In this document: positions 1 through 11,900 of the stretch, piece by piece | How the letters are laid out: each line of letters starts with the position of its first letter | Numbering within the stretch: position 1 is the first letter of the stretch | DNA from: Salminus brasiliensis | Lineage: Eukaryota; Chordata; Actinopteri; Characiformes; Bryconidae | DNA: 64,000 nucleotides | Direction of reading: 5' to 3' | Assembly (NCBI RefSeq): GCF_030463535.1 | Contig: NC_132880.1 | Span: 30,685,487-30,749,486 of the forward strand | Notes under the pieces: generated by a model | Database searches by the model: none | What the model was told of the DNA's origin: nothing | Seen by the model: the letters and a program-made list of their open reading frames with translations, nothing else | Program-made: the position numbers and the translations under genes

Positions 1-264
1 AAAGGACAGAAGGGAGCTTTTTTTTCATTGATATTATAAGATAAAAATATTAATAATATAAGAAAAATAATATTAATAAAAAAAAACTGGACACCTGTGC
101 TACAAATGTAAATGTATACTTTGCTTCCAGCACTAGTCACCATCTGAGTGCAAACGCTACAACCTACCCCATAGGCAGGGTTAATTATGGCAACTGGTAT
201 GAGTATTAAAATACATTTTTTCCAAATACATGTGAGACACATACACATATGTTCTTATTACAGT

Positions 265-270
265 TTTATT
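265..270 (-). promoter_or_regulatory. Candidate polyadenylation signal of neu1 copy A
   Basis: TTTATT on the plus strand reads AATAAA on the minus strand about 600 nt after the copy A stop codon. No transcript end can be confirmed from sequence. Confidence 0.3.
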
Positions 271-873
271 AAAGGTTTTGTGCAGATTTAAATACAAAAT
301 ATGTAACTATGCAGGTCATTTAAATAAAGTTTTTCCCTGCAACATTTTTATAGTATGTAGCAGACACTTTCATCTGAAGTGTTCATGTTACAAAGGGAAG
401 AAGGTGTACCGTTAGGGGTTTTGCCTACTTACTTGCTGGTAAAGTAAAAAGTAGTGTTCTTACCCATGTGGAAAACCAGCTAAGGAGCTAAAAGGAGCTA
501 AAAATCCAGACATTCAAACCAATTCGCAAAATGACTGTTACGATTCTATAAAGGAAAAACATTTAAACTGTTCCATTTTAATTTCACTTAATTAACTTTA
601 GCAAATACCTTTACGATATTTAACATTTCTGATTAGAATGATCCCCAAAACACCATGCTCTTAGAGCCGGAGATTGTATTTGCATCATTCCAGATAGTTC
701 GCAAATCACAGTTTTAAGCATTCGAATGTGCCTTTTGTGTTCTTAGGGACGCGAGTGTCATGTACTTGTTGACATCTTGAGCACTTCAAGTTGCAGTAAA
801 CCAGATGCTGGAAAGCAAGAATCAGTAACTCCTTCTTATTCCAAATACAAAGCTGTGTTCACTCAGCTTTGTT

Positions 874-3052
874 CTATATGCCTCCATACAGGTGGATTTT
901 AGCAAAAGAAACAGTCTCAAAATAATCCTTCTGGCCTTTTTCATAGATGATGAAGATGTGTTTTTTATCTTCAGGGTTGTCACCTTTGAGTGATGTTAAA
1001 GAAGAGTAGCCACTTGGCCCGTGCCAAATCTGCAACACCTCATTGTTCCATGACTTACCATCAGTCAGAGACCAGCGAAGAGTCAGATTGACCCCTGGAG
1101 AAGAGAGAGAATAGAAGAAAAAAAACATCTAGTACATGACAGGCCCTCTATCACTATGTGGACAATACTGTTTATTAGTAATACTAAATGTACAAACAAT
1201 CTAAAATGAGAAGACAAAATATTCCAAACTGATAAAACATAACCATAAATACAGTAAATCACTGCTAACAATACCATGTACCCACAAAATGTCAACTTTA
1301 TAGGAGAGAGTTAAGTAATTTAATGTAGCAAGACTCCATTCTATTCCATGTTTTAGACCACATATGTAAACTTATATAGACCATATATATATAAACTAGA
1401 AAAATTTGTGTTTGATAGATTATTTGTTGTAACAATTCTGTGTAATAAATCTTATACCGCTGGAAAGCCTGTTAATTTCCCTTTTAATGGTGCCAAATTT
1501 GTAAGATACATGCATTTTGATGATGAGAGTATGTGGGTTGCGCCCATGAAAAATCTGCCAAATCTTCTCGGTCAAACAATTTATTTTGCTGTTGGTATTG
1601 ACACTTGTTTTGAGCCTCTGGTACCCCCAAGAACTGCCAATCAGGTTTGGGCGTGCTGTTCGTGCCAGAGTGACCAACACAACCACGTTGGCTGACTTGC
1701 TGGTTGGAGAATGGGATGCCATCCCACAGCAGTGTATGACCAGGCTGGTAACCTGCAGCATAAGGAGAAGTTGCCAGGCTGTTGTGGCTGTGTATGGCTT
1801 TTCCACACGCTACTGAGGCTCCAAATTCATAAACTGCCAAATATGTCTTGTTTCTTCAAACTTCAATCATCAAGTCCACCAAACACCAAATGAGTCAATT
1901 GCAGAGAGGATTTGGCACATTTTTCATGGGCGCAACCTACATACTCTTCTCATCCCACATGTGGGCACCATTTATTAACTGCCCCATTTATAGTCCCCCT
2001 TTGCTCACTGTGCTGGGAGTTGGCTGGGTTGCTGAAGTACAGCACTCCATCTTTCTGTAGAGTTCCAGCTGCCACCACAGGATCCACCAGCGTGTGGTCA
2101 AACACCAGCTCTTCGACAGGCAGCGTCTCACCCCCATCCGGACTCCGCACCACCATCCGGCAGCGGCAGTGATAGTTGTTCTGGTTTCGCACGTTAATCA
2201 CTATACTTCCGTCCTGCAGTTCCACCGGCTGTAGACGAGAACCAGACTAGTTCACAATTTATTTAAGCTAACCAAATCGCTGCTATTGTTCTTTGTTCAA
2301 GTCAATTTTAATAGTAACAAATTACTGCTATGAGTGGTTAAAGCAAGCCCTTAGAGCCTCTAGAGTCACCAGGGGGCACTGTATTTTATCAGCTTTTATC
2401 AAAGATCAGGAATCCCAATATTGCATTGCTTTTTCATAATAAATGATGTATTCATTATTTTTCTATTACTGTATACAAATTACTGTATTCGTAATATGTT
2501 TATGTTCAGTAGAGGGTCCTTAGGTATAACATTGGGCCCCCAAATTCTGAGAAATGGACCTGGAGAAAAGGTTTGAAAAAAAAATGGCAATTAATAAAAT
2601 GGTAAACTACTTTGATATTCAGAAGTAGTGTAAACACTTTTTAAAACATATTTCCTGGTCAATCACCTGACACTCATCTGGGTTGAAGTCCAAGTCCTGT
2701 TTGGGCTGGTTGTAAGGAATGCTCTTCAGTGCAGCTCCGTTCTTCCATGTTCGCCCATGATCGTCACTCAGAATGCAGAAGACCCCATCACCCTCAATAG
2801 TGCCATGACCACAAACCACCAGACGGCTCTTAGCTGGTGGATAACGCTTCTGTAACCGTAAATACAAATGAGGTGCCACAAACCCTTTTTTTACCCAATA
2901 ATCTGAATTTTCAATTCATAATGTAAAGCAAAGAACTCATATACTGACACAGGTCCTTCAACAGGTTCTATACATAAATAAATTTTTTCAGAGAACAAAA
3001 AGTGGCTGTTCTTTCGCATCACACTAAGACTTTGCTCTGCATGCTTAAATCA

Positions 3053-3091
<39 letters not shown>

Positions 3092-6000
3092 ACGTGTCTT
3101 CAACGTAACTTATGTAGTTTGTGAAACTGTATAACACACTTATAATCTATAAACATGGATGAAAGAACATTACATAGCTTAAACACTAGCTGCAGCCATC
3201 CTGAAGCCTTAATTGCTCTCCATATTTGAGCCATACAATGTCACATCCCACATTTGGGAAAAAGGTAAAATTGTGTACATCTGAATTTTGGCTGAAACCA
3301 AATAACAGCAAATAGCATGACAGCAAATAGAAAAATAGGGGTGGAGTAGATGGGTTTTGAACCTGAATGCCAAAGCCAGGTCCTGGGATGAAGCTCTTGA
3401 CCCCCAAGTGGACAGAGAGGTTGCGTGGAGCGCTCCAGGTCACACCGTCATCCAGGCTCTCCACCAACATGGTGCTGGGGGGGCTGCAATGATAGCGGTA
3501 GAAGCACAGAGAGTAGATCAGCATCAGAGCACCTGTTTCTTCATCCACAACAATGGAGCCCAAGTTTGACCCATCTGTGTGGATCCCATCATCCACTATA
3601 AAGGAGGTCGGCGACCAGGTTAAACCTGGAGAGAAGAGCAATAAGAAGAAATCAGATAAAAGAGTGCGCTGTACACTGTACAGTAACAGCTTTTTATTGG
3701 CCAACAAATGCTATTTTAAAATCACTATATAATGAGTATATATTTTATTATATTATAGCCCTAACTGCTTTTTAAGCTATTCACAAAATACGCCAGCCAA
3801 TCATAACTGAGATTTCTTATTTACATATATGATTCTTAACAGAACAGAACAGGTTAATTCTAAGATGTAAAGGTTACAAAAGATCAAATTAATTTCGGCT
3901 TTTTTGGGCACACAAACATTATAAGCAGGACCTATAAGCAGGGGAAAGAAATGACGCAACAACAATATAAAATATGGACTTTTTAAATATTCAGTGACTA
4001 TGAACTACTATGAATCTTCTACACATTATTCAGTGTAGAAGATTCATAAGATTCATGAGTGTGAGGGTAGAGTGATAAATTAAGAGGTGGGCCCTGTGTA
4101 CAGACCAGTTATATATATATAAAAAAAAAAAAAAAAGGTCATTACGGTTCAAACATTGGTGTCTCATTCTGAGCTAGCATGTGAATTAGAGATTAGAACT
4201 AAATGATTGATGGACATTGGAAATGCAATGCACCTCTGTCTGTGGAGCGTCTCAGGGCTATAAATTTGGCCTCCATGTCACCACTGGACGTTTTTCGGCC
4301 CTCAGCAAATGCCAACAGGCTTCCACGGGTGGTAAATGTCAGCAGAGGGATCCGGTATGTGTGCACTTCTCCAGCTCCACCACCCACCCACAACAACTTC
4401 TCTTCAGTAATAAGAGGATTAATCTGATGGAGATGGGAGATGAGGCAAAGGGAAAGACAGACAAAAGCTTGTAACATTACACAGTCTTACTTCAAAAACC
4501 TGTATGTATGTTTATGGTTGTTTCTATTTATATATGTATTCTATGTTTTCTCTGACCCAACTGATCAGCCATTAGCTTCCGCCTGAGCGGGTGTGTTTGG
4601 AGCTAGAACACCTAATGATAGGGCTACTTCAGAGCAGAGATGTATAGTAGCGAAGTGGAACTACTTCACTACTGTACTAAAATGCTGTATCTGTGCTCTA
4701 CTATTGGATGAGTTTAACACTTTCACTCCATTACATTTTTTATGTGCTGCATTGTTACTCGTTACAGTTATAAAAAATGTCACGAATCATATCAAACCCA
4801 CATTATCCAACTCCTCAGTTAGGAAGTAGCTATTGGCTGCCCTAAAAGTCATGTGTAAGTTAAATGCAGTGATTTCTTTTCGTGTCTCTCTGAAGACACA
4901 TGTATATATAGTTATATACTCATATTTATATATGTACTCTGTCTTGTTTATTCCTGTCCTTCTGCTACAGCCAAAGGAATTGAGACAGTCCTTAAGTCTG
5001 AGCATTTGAAATAATAGAAATGATGATATTCAGACTTTTGACTGCTGTTTTCGACTGTAATAACTACATAACAATACTTGCACTTTTACTTTCAGTACTT
5101 AAGTAGTAAATGTTTGAATAAACTACTTGCAATACTTAAGTATAAAGTACAAGTACTTAAGTATGGTGCTTAAAGTTTACTTCTATTTCTACTCAGGTCA
5201 CTTTTTGATAGAGCACTTGTACTTTCACTCAAGTCTGGCTTCAGAGTCAAGGTTATTGAGGACCTGTGCTTGTGTGAATGGCTTGGTAATAGTGTGAACT
5301 TTTTTTGAAGGTTCAGGTTTCCTGGTCAGGCGAAAACACAATGCCTGCTGTTTTACCTTGACATGAACTGAAAAACCTTCCTCTTTCTCCCAAATATAAG
5401 ATCCTTGAGGAACCTTTGGAGTTTTTTTTTTTAGTTTGGAAACATGAAGGAATCTCTTAAGGTGCTTTGAGGAGCCTTCAATTGACCTTTTTCTTCTTCA
5501 AAACTTTTCTTGAAAGTTCCTTAAAGTACCTCATAAGGTTCCTTCGCAGTTTTACACTGAAGAACCTCCAAAAGTTCCTCAAAGATCTTACACTTTTAGG
5601 TGTACTCACCAGTGTACACAGCAGGGGTGTATAAGGGGTGTTGTGGACCTGTGCTCTATGTGAATGGCTTGGTAATGGAAGGTTTAGGGTTCCTGGTCGA
5701 GCAAAAACACAATGCCCGCTGTTTTTTCTCGACATGAACCGGAAAACCTTCCTCTTCCTCCCAACATAAACAGGTAAACATTGTAAAAAGTTCATCTGAA
5801 GCATTTGAACTGAATACAGTCGCCAAAAACACTCTTTCGTCCTCTCCAGTAATGTCGGCCGTATCTGAGCCCAACGCTCATTTATGTATTTCCTGGTGTT
5901 TAAATGGCAGCCTGCCCGCAGAAGTTCCTACTTCACGTGTTCATGAAATGATACCAGTGAAACTATGCCGACTCTCCACCATCCTGTCGGTTTAAAATGC

Positions 6001-6114
6001 AAATGATTATCTGTCCTTAAATCGACAAATAAACCTCTTTTTTGTTACCTCTGCATTGCCTCCTACGACAAGGCGGGTGAAGTAAACCGAAAGCAGTAGC
6101 CCACAGGGGTTCAT
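874..6114 (-). CDS. neu1: Sialidase-1 (lysosomal neuraminidase), tandem copy A, 6 coding exons, 380 aa
   Basis: Exo-alpha-sialidase that removes terminal sialic acid from glycoproteins and glycolipids in lysosomes; in mammals it works in a complex with cathepsin A (PPCA). Coding exons (minus strand, 5' to 3'): 6114-6049, 4423-4234, 3625-3363, 2849-2667, 2228-2009, 1094-874 (stop TAG at 876-874). All junctions are AG/GT and phases fit, giving 1143 nt. Residues 1-22 form a hydrophobic signal peptide filling exon 1 (start MNPCGLLL). The YRIP motif gives active-site R46; D71 matches the acid/base Asp. Asp boxes: STDRGLTW (82, split by intron 2), [16 protein letters not shown] and a degenerate SLTDGKSW. 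R308 of the Arg triad is split by intron 5 (A|GG). GPSGY supplies nucleophile Y337 and YEKG supplies E359. The C-terminus is YGGI, where human has the YGTL sorting signal. Human NEU1 is 415 aa. Exon 1 was chosen by its position, 66-nt length and phase, matching copy B. Confidence 0.94.
1519..1958. mobile_element. MITE-like element with about 55-bp terminal inverted repeats
   Basis: The left end (1519-1573) and right end (1903-1958) are imperfect reverse complements sharing a core that includes AAATTTTTCATGGGCGCAAC-type sequence (one or two mismatches). The roughly 330-bp interior has no coding signal. It sits in intron 5 of neu1 copy A; the right end is about 50 bp from the exon 5 donor. Copy B lacks it, so it inserted after the duplication. 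Superfamily not determined. Confidence 0.6.
3054..3092. repeat. (CA)n microsatellite
   Basis: About 19 uninterrupted CA units in intron 3 of neu1 copy A, followed directly by a CACGTG hexamer. Confidence 0.95.
4632..5245. mobile_element. Non-autonomous DNA transposon remnant (hAT-like)
   Basis: The start CAGAGATGTATAGTAGCGAAGT and the end rich in ACTTAAGTA / TACTTTCACTCAAGTCTGGC resemble the ends of a common teleost family in which both ends carry 'agtacttgagta...' motifs. Noncoding. In intron 1 of neu1 copy A. Confidence 0.45.
5262..5775. repeat. Direct duplication (about 130 bp x2) split by a MITE with inverted-repeat ends
   Basis: The segments 5262-5396 and 5640-5775 are direct repeats (GTGAATGGCTTGGTAAT...CAAAAACACAATGCC...CTTCCTCTT...). 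Between them, 5399-5597 begins AAGATCCTTGAGGAACCTTT and ends with its reverse complement AGTTCCTCAAAGATCTTACA, a MITE end. A second copy of the same MITE is at 7897-8050. Located in intron 1 of neu1 copy A. Confidence 0.6.
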
Positions 6115-6599
6115 AGCCGATGGGAGACGAACGAGCTTCGCTGCTACCTGCTCACACAAGCACCGAGTCCAAACACATGACTGAAACCTTCGTAGCTTTA
6201 TGACTAGACCACACGACCGTCCTCCTATAACACAGTCCAACAGATCGTACTTTCTGTGTGGAAGTAGTGTTTAATGCTGCTGTGTCTCCTTGTGCCTCAG
6301 AACTGGTAACACCAACTGGGTACGCAGGTGAGTGACTGGTTCTACAGGTGAATAACTGCTGACTAACGGTTTTTTTTTTTTGTCAAATAAAGGGAACTAT
6401 TGTCTGGGGAGGATGTTTTCCTCAGTATAGAAATAAACACACGAATAAATATATTCATAAAGTTTATGACCCACACTATGAGATTATAACCCCCAATGCA
6501 AAGCACAGCAGCACCCCATAACCTCTGGTATCAGCAGAAATGGGGATATGAGAAGAAAACATGAGTCTGATCCAGTCATGTGCACAGATCCACCCTGAT

Positions 6600-6840
6600 A
6601 CAGCAGACACTCACACTTTGTGAGATATGGCTTTGTTGGCTGTGTGTTTTTTCTTGTGGGGTAGTCATCTGCTTGGACATTTTCGACACTTTTACTTTGC
6701 TCCTGAGCTCCCCCTACAGTTCGGGAGTGTAATACACTTTTACACCACTGCCCTAAAGACAAGCCACACTTTGAGCTCCTGCTTTGCACATGATCTCTAC
6801 ACATGCATTTATTGATAAGCTGAAAGATCAACAAAAAAAA
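6600..6840 (+). mobile_element. Partial copy of a dispersed TTAA-flanked MITE family
   Basis: The segment CTGAGCTCCCCCTACAGTT...ACACTTTTACACCACT...CATGCATTTATTGATAAGCTG matches copies at 49928-50175, 62314-62756 and 62960-63430 (some in reverse orientation). It lies just upstream of neu1 copy A. Confidence 0.55.
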
Positions 6841-6884
6841 CAAACATTTAGACTGACCAGGAAGTTTTTACAGACCTTAATATG

Positions 6885-7095
6885 TGTACTCAATACCTCC
6901 ACTCAGAATTGAGTCATATTTCTTATATTGTCTTGTACATTGCATGGTCCTGTACTGTATTGTATTCTATTGTATTGTTTTCATTTTGTTCCATGTGGCA
7001 CCCTTGTTCTAGTAAAAAAACAAAAACAATTTCATGTCACTGTGTACTTGTACAGAGCTGAAATGACAATAAAAGCCTCTTGACTTGACTTATGA
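6885..7095 (+). mobile_element. 3' tail of an L2/Rex-like LINE
   Basis: The run 'GTTCCATGTGGCACCCTTGTTCT...TTTCATGTCACTGTGTACT...GAAATGACAATAAAAGCC' followed by short TTGACTTGACTT repeats is the usual 3' end of teleost L2-like retrotransposons. No ORF remains. Confidence 0.5.
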
Positions 7096-7559
7096 GAGGT
7101 ATTGTATCCGCTTCACCAAAGTTACATAGTGGAGGAGCCAGCAGACACGCCATTTGCTCGTTTAAGTAAGTAAGTGTGCCAAAATGATTTGCTGTAAAAC
7201 CTTATGGATAGGGATGAAATGGAGCTTGGGGCCAGCAGTTAGCAGCAAGTGAGCAGTTCACACTCAAGTGCTCATCGGAAGGTTGCATACACCAGATGCG
7301 TAACTAGTAAATCTAACTTTACTCCATTCGCATGGCTGTTGGAAGATCCACTCACTATGTATGGAGATCTGTAGGATATCTCAAAACAACGCCACCGAGT
7401 CGTCCACAAACGGATGATTTAATATTAGTCAAAATATTAAAAATCTATATTTAAAACCAAGAATTTAAAACGTACATACGAATTCACTGTCTGTTTCGAG
7501 TGCAATTTACAAGAAGTACAAATGGTATTTCCCGGTTTCCGACACCTCTGAAGCACAGC

Positions 7560-7710
7560 ATAAGTACAATATCATGACCCCCTCCACTGCCACCATGTTT
7601 GTTGTTGCCAGAAATTTAACCGCCCTCTAGGGAATGTATTGCTTAACGCCCATGCCAAAGTAAAGGACGCCCAGAAGGAACACACAGTGATAAAGACAAG
7701 TTTTATCCAC
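7560..7710. repeat. Dispersed repeat shared with 32085-32225
   Basis: 'ATGACCCCcTCCACtGCCATGTTTgTTGTTGcCA..ACCGCCCTCTAGgGAATGTaTTGCTT..GCCAAaGTAAAGGACGC' recurs at 32090-32220 in tmem268 intron 7, with scattered mismatches. Noncoding and unclassified. It lies between neu1 copies A and B. Confidence 0.55.
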
Positions 7711-7896
7711 ATTGTTTGCACCCTCAATGCCTTACACATACTTAGACAAGAGCAACAGTTTAAAAACAGTGTCTATTTTGACTTCACAGAAGTAGTTTCT
7801 TAAAAATAATAAAAAGTTTAACATATAAATGTACAGTGGACTGGAGTGAACTGGTATGCACACTGATGTAAGACAATGATTAGAGTACACTGTTAA

Positions 7897-8050
7897 AAGT
7901 GCAAGATCCTTGAGGAACTTTTAGAGGTTCTTCAGTTTGAAACCATGAAGGAACCTCCTATGGTGCTTTGAGAACATTCTTGAAGAGATTCATCCACAGT
8001 GTCAAATTGAAGCACCTCTGAAAGTTCCTCAAGGATCTTACACTTTTAAC
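7897..8050. mobile_element. MITE, same family as 5399-5597
   Basis: Ends GTGCAAGATCCTTGAGGAAC and GTTCCTCAAGGATCTTACAC are inverted repeats. The interior shares 'ACCATGAAGGAACCTC..GGTGCTTTGAG' with the copy at 5399. It lies between the two neu1 genes. Confidence 0.65.
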
Positions 8051-8557
8051 AGAGTAAACTTCTCACATTCTCCCTTAGCTAATCAGTCCTCCATCAGATC
8101 AATCCCTAGCATATTAAAAACAACTACAGAGTACCCAAGCTTATCAACGTTTTGCACAATCAGTAAAAAAGTTTAGCAAGCACATCAGATTCAATACCTG
8201 ACAGCTGCTTGAAGTCCATTCGAATGCATATAGGTTTCACACCACTTGGTACATTTTCTAATACCAGTAATTCCTCCATTGCCAGCTCAGCACACCTTTA
8301 TCAGTATATATTAAATCACATCACAAATCACAAACCGAAAAAAACTGTGCATTTAAAGTCATTAGGGCCTCCTTTGTCAAACTGGAGGTTTCCTACAAGT
8401 TCTGGAGACTACATGTGCAGAGTAAAATGCAAATCCAGGCAATTACAAAAAAACACAACATTTTCAGTAGAGTGAAAGGAGCTCCTGAAAGCAACACAAT
8501 ACCAACATATCCATTTTTTTCTTTTGCATGGTATCTTAGATAGATCCGTAAAGAGAA

Positions 8558-8563
8558 TTTATT
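8558..8563 (-). promoter_or_regulatory. Candidate polyadenylation signal of neu1 copy B
   Basis: AATAAA on the minus strand about 370 nt after the copy B stop codon. Position is plausible; no transcript evidence is available. Confidence 0.35.
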
Positions 8564-8929
8564 TCAACTTATGTGCTGATTATCAGGCATTTCGCAGGAT
8601 GAATTAGCTGTGCAGAAGTGAGGAAATCATTAAATGAAAGCAATCTACTAGCTATATCTTCTTGGCAATATTGGAAGACCATCAGTTAAGAATCCAAGAA
8701 TTTCCAAGATTCTTCTTATTTCCTTTTCCCATCCGTGTTCTCATCCGTTTGATCAGCCTGAACTCATAGCTGGATGATCTGTGTTGTTTTAAAAGGTGGA
8801 GTCTCTGATTATGTTGACTTTGACATTGTGCAAATCATGACTTTCAGATGGTTCAATATTTAATGAGATCTGTTAAATGAGGTCACTTCATTTTCCCTTT
8901 TTTCCCCATGCTGACTGTCTGCTTTCATT

Positions 8930-11900
8930 CTACCTGCCACCATACAGGTGAATTTTTGCGATAGAAATAGTCTCTATATATTCCCGATGACCCTTTTCAT
9001 AGATGACGAAGATGTACTTCTTATCTTCAACAGAGTTGCCGACAAGCGTCGTCATTGAAGAGTAGCCACTTGGTCCTTGCCAAATCTGGAGTGCCTCACT
9101 TTCCCACGACCTGCCATCCGTCAGAGACCAACGGAGAGTCATGTTGACCCCTGGAGGAGACAGAAAACAAGAAAGAGTTGGACAAAATAAAAATACATAG
9201 ATGTTTGTATTAGAATTGTGTTTACATTGTACTGGAGTCACACAACTGAAAATCTAATCCAAAATTGAAGGGGCAGAGAGGAATATTTATCCTCTCTAAT
9301 CAAAAGTTTTATTCAGTCATCTCACAGATATTATTATAAAATTATATTTACTGCACACAAGAATACATTTCATTGGCTTTTGTGTCTGTGAGGCTTGTGG
9401 TATGTTCCTGTGATGTTTGTTCTTTATATGGACATCGTGGTGCTTGGAAGGGCTTGGACCGTTCTTTGAGAAGGTCACTGAGACTGAGACAAAGACTTGC
9501 TTGCACCCATCTCCAACCTAGCCCACCAGATATGCTGGCAAGGCCTGTGGTAGTGTTATGATTCCAAAAACAAAAGCGTGGTAATGGAACTGGATCTGGT
9601 GACTGGGAGCAGTGGTGGCTCAGCGGTCTGGATCTGGTGACTGGGAGCAGTGGTGGCTCAGCGGTTAGAGCGCCGGGATATTGATAACAGGGTTGTGGGT
9701 TCGATTCCCGGGCTCGGCAAGCTGCCACTGTTGGGCCCTTGAGCAAGGCCCTTTACCCTCTCTGCTCCCCGGGCGCTGGAGTTGGCTGCCCACACGCTCT
9801 GGGTGTGTGTGTGTACTCACTGCCCCTAACACATGTGAGTGTGTGTTCACTACCAGATGGGTTAAATGCGGAGGACACATTTCACTGTACAGTCCACACT
9901 GTACAGTGACAAATACTATGTCAATTGGCTTTTTAAAACATAATGCAGTTAATATGAACTGCTAAGATCCTGTATATCTGAATAGCAGTCTCTGGTCCAA
10001 GGATTTAAAGGATCCCACATCTTTTCATCAAAGGTAAAGGTAAAGATGCACCTTTACCTTTACCTTTGATGAAAAGATGTGGGATCCTTTAAATCCTTGG
10101 ACCAGAGACTGCTATTCAGATATACAGGATCTTAGCAGTTCATATTAACTGCATTATGTTTTAAAAAGCCAATTGACATAGTAAGCCAATGGTAAACACT
10201 CTATATACAATTTTGCAAGAATGTGCCTGGATATCTTTCTCAGAATGTTCCATGCAGTAGCAATGTCGGCCAATCCAAACAGACACTTTTTTTTTTGTTT
10301 TAATAATATGTCAGATATTGAGTGGAGTGTGCCTCCATGCAGAATTTGTTGATTGCCTGTGTGACCAAACATATTAAAAAACATTTAATCATTAAAACTG
10401 TATATGGGGACCTCTTGCAGTGAATTGTACAGGGTATGGGACTTGCGAATGTGAATGTGCCAGTGTTGCCCATACTTTTTGGTATATTTAATCATATCAA
10501 AGCTTACTGTGCTGGGAGTTGGCTGGATTGCTGAAGTACATCACTCCCTCTTTCTGTAGAGTTCCAGCTGCCACCACAGGGTCCACCAGTGTGTGGTCAA
10601 ACACCAGCTCCTCCACAGGCAGCGTCTCACCCCCGTCCAGACTCCGCACCACCATCCGGCAGCGGCAGTGATAGTTGTTCTGGTTTCGGACGTTAATCAC
10701 TATACTTCCGTCCTGCAGTTCCACCGGCTGTGGATACAACAGAGCAATACTTTAGAATATGTACCTTTTTATAAGCCTTTTTTTGTACCTGAAGCTCTAA
10801 AAGGAAAAAATAATAAATCCGGCATATGCCTTTGTTGTGAAAACACATTCTAAGCTTTTTACCAGCTTTTTGGAGTAAAATGGATTTTACTCCACTCTGC
10901 ATTTTACATAACACACATTATGAAAATTTATGGCTAAAGTAGATTTAGACTATAGCCATAACATTAAAACGGATACAGTCTGTCAAGTGGTGGATATACA
11001 CATTAGACAGCCAGTGAACAGTCATTTCTCAACACTGAGGTGTGGTAAGCATGACAATTGGGCAAGGGAAAAGAATCTGAATGACTTTGAAAAGGACCAA
11101 ATTGACCTGCTGCTAACATTTTCTATTTCTAATGCAATATTCTAAGTTCAGGCCACAGAGATCTTCTCAACCTTTCTTACAGCTTTATACAATCAGTCAC
11201 CTGACACTCATCTGGGTTGAAGTCCAAGTTCTGTTTGGGTTGGTTGTAGGGAATGCTCTTCAGTGCAGCTCCGTTCTTCCACGTTCGTCCGTGATCATCA
11301 CTCAGGATGCAGAATACTCCATCACCCTCAATATTGCCATGACCACAGACCACCAGACGGCCAGCTGATGGATCATAACGTTTCTGTAGAACCACAGAGT
11401 ACATCACAGTCACACTTTACCCACGACAGTGAAGAAACTAGCCCTGATCCAAACATGGTGTTGTTTGAGCGTGTCAAAGGTGTGGAAAAGATATGGCATG
11501 ATCTACTTGTGTAATGGCATGAGTTTCTCAAACTGGTTTCATGAACATGACAATGAGTTTAGGATTCTTCAGTGAACTTCCCAGTTACTGATTCTGAAAC
11601 CATTAGAACACCTTTGGGATGTGGCGGAACGAGAGTTTCGCAGTATTCTGGTCAAATCTGCTGGAATTGTGTGACACAATCAGGTCAATGTTTCCAACAT
11701 TTTGTGGAATCCATGCCATGAACAGACTTGACTGTTTTGAGAGCAAAGGGAGGCGCCACTCAGTGTTCCTCATAAAGGCACTAAAGGTAATATATGATAT
11801 TTGGTGTTCGTTAAAAGCAAATGCATCAGTGCATGTATTGCCTCAGAGTATGTCTGTTGGTCATTTGTTACATGAGAAAGTTAAACATCAACAGCAATGA

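Noticed and set aside
6115-6240. N-terminal extension of neu1 copy A
   Set aside because: No in-frame ATG upstream of 6114; the 22-residue signal peptide matches copy B in length and phase.
9653-9725. A tRNA gene
   Set aside because: A and B boxes are present but no cloverleaf fits, and the unit recurs as a SINE at 22862 and 39355.
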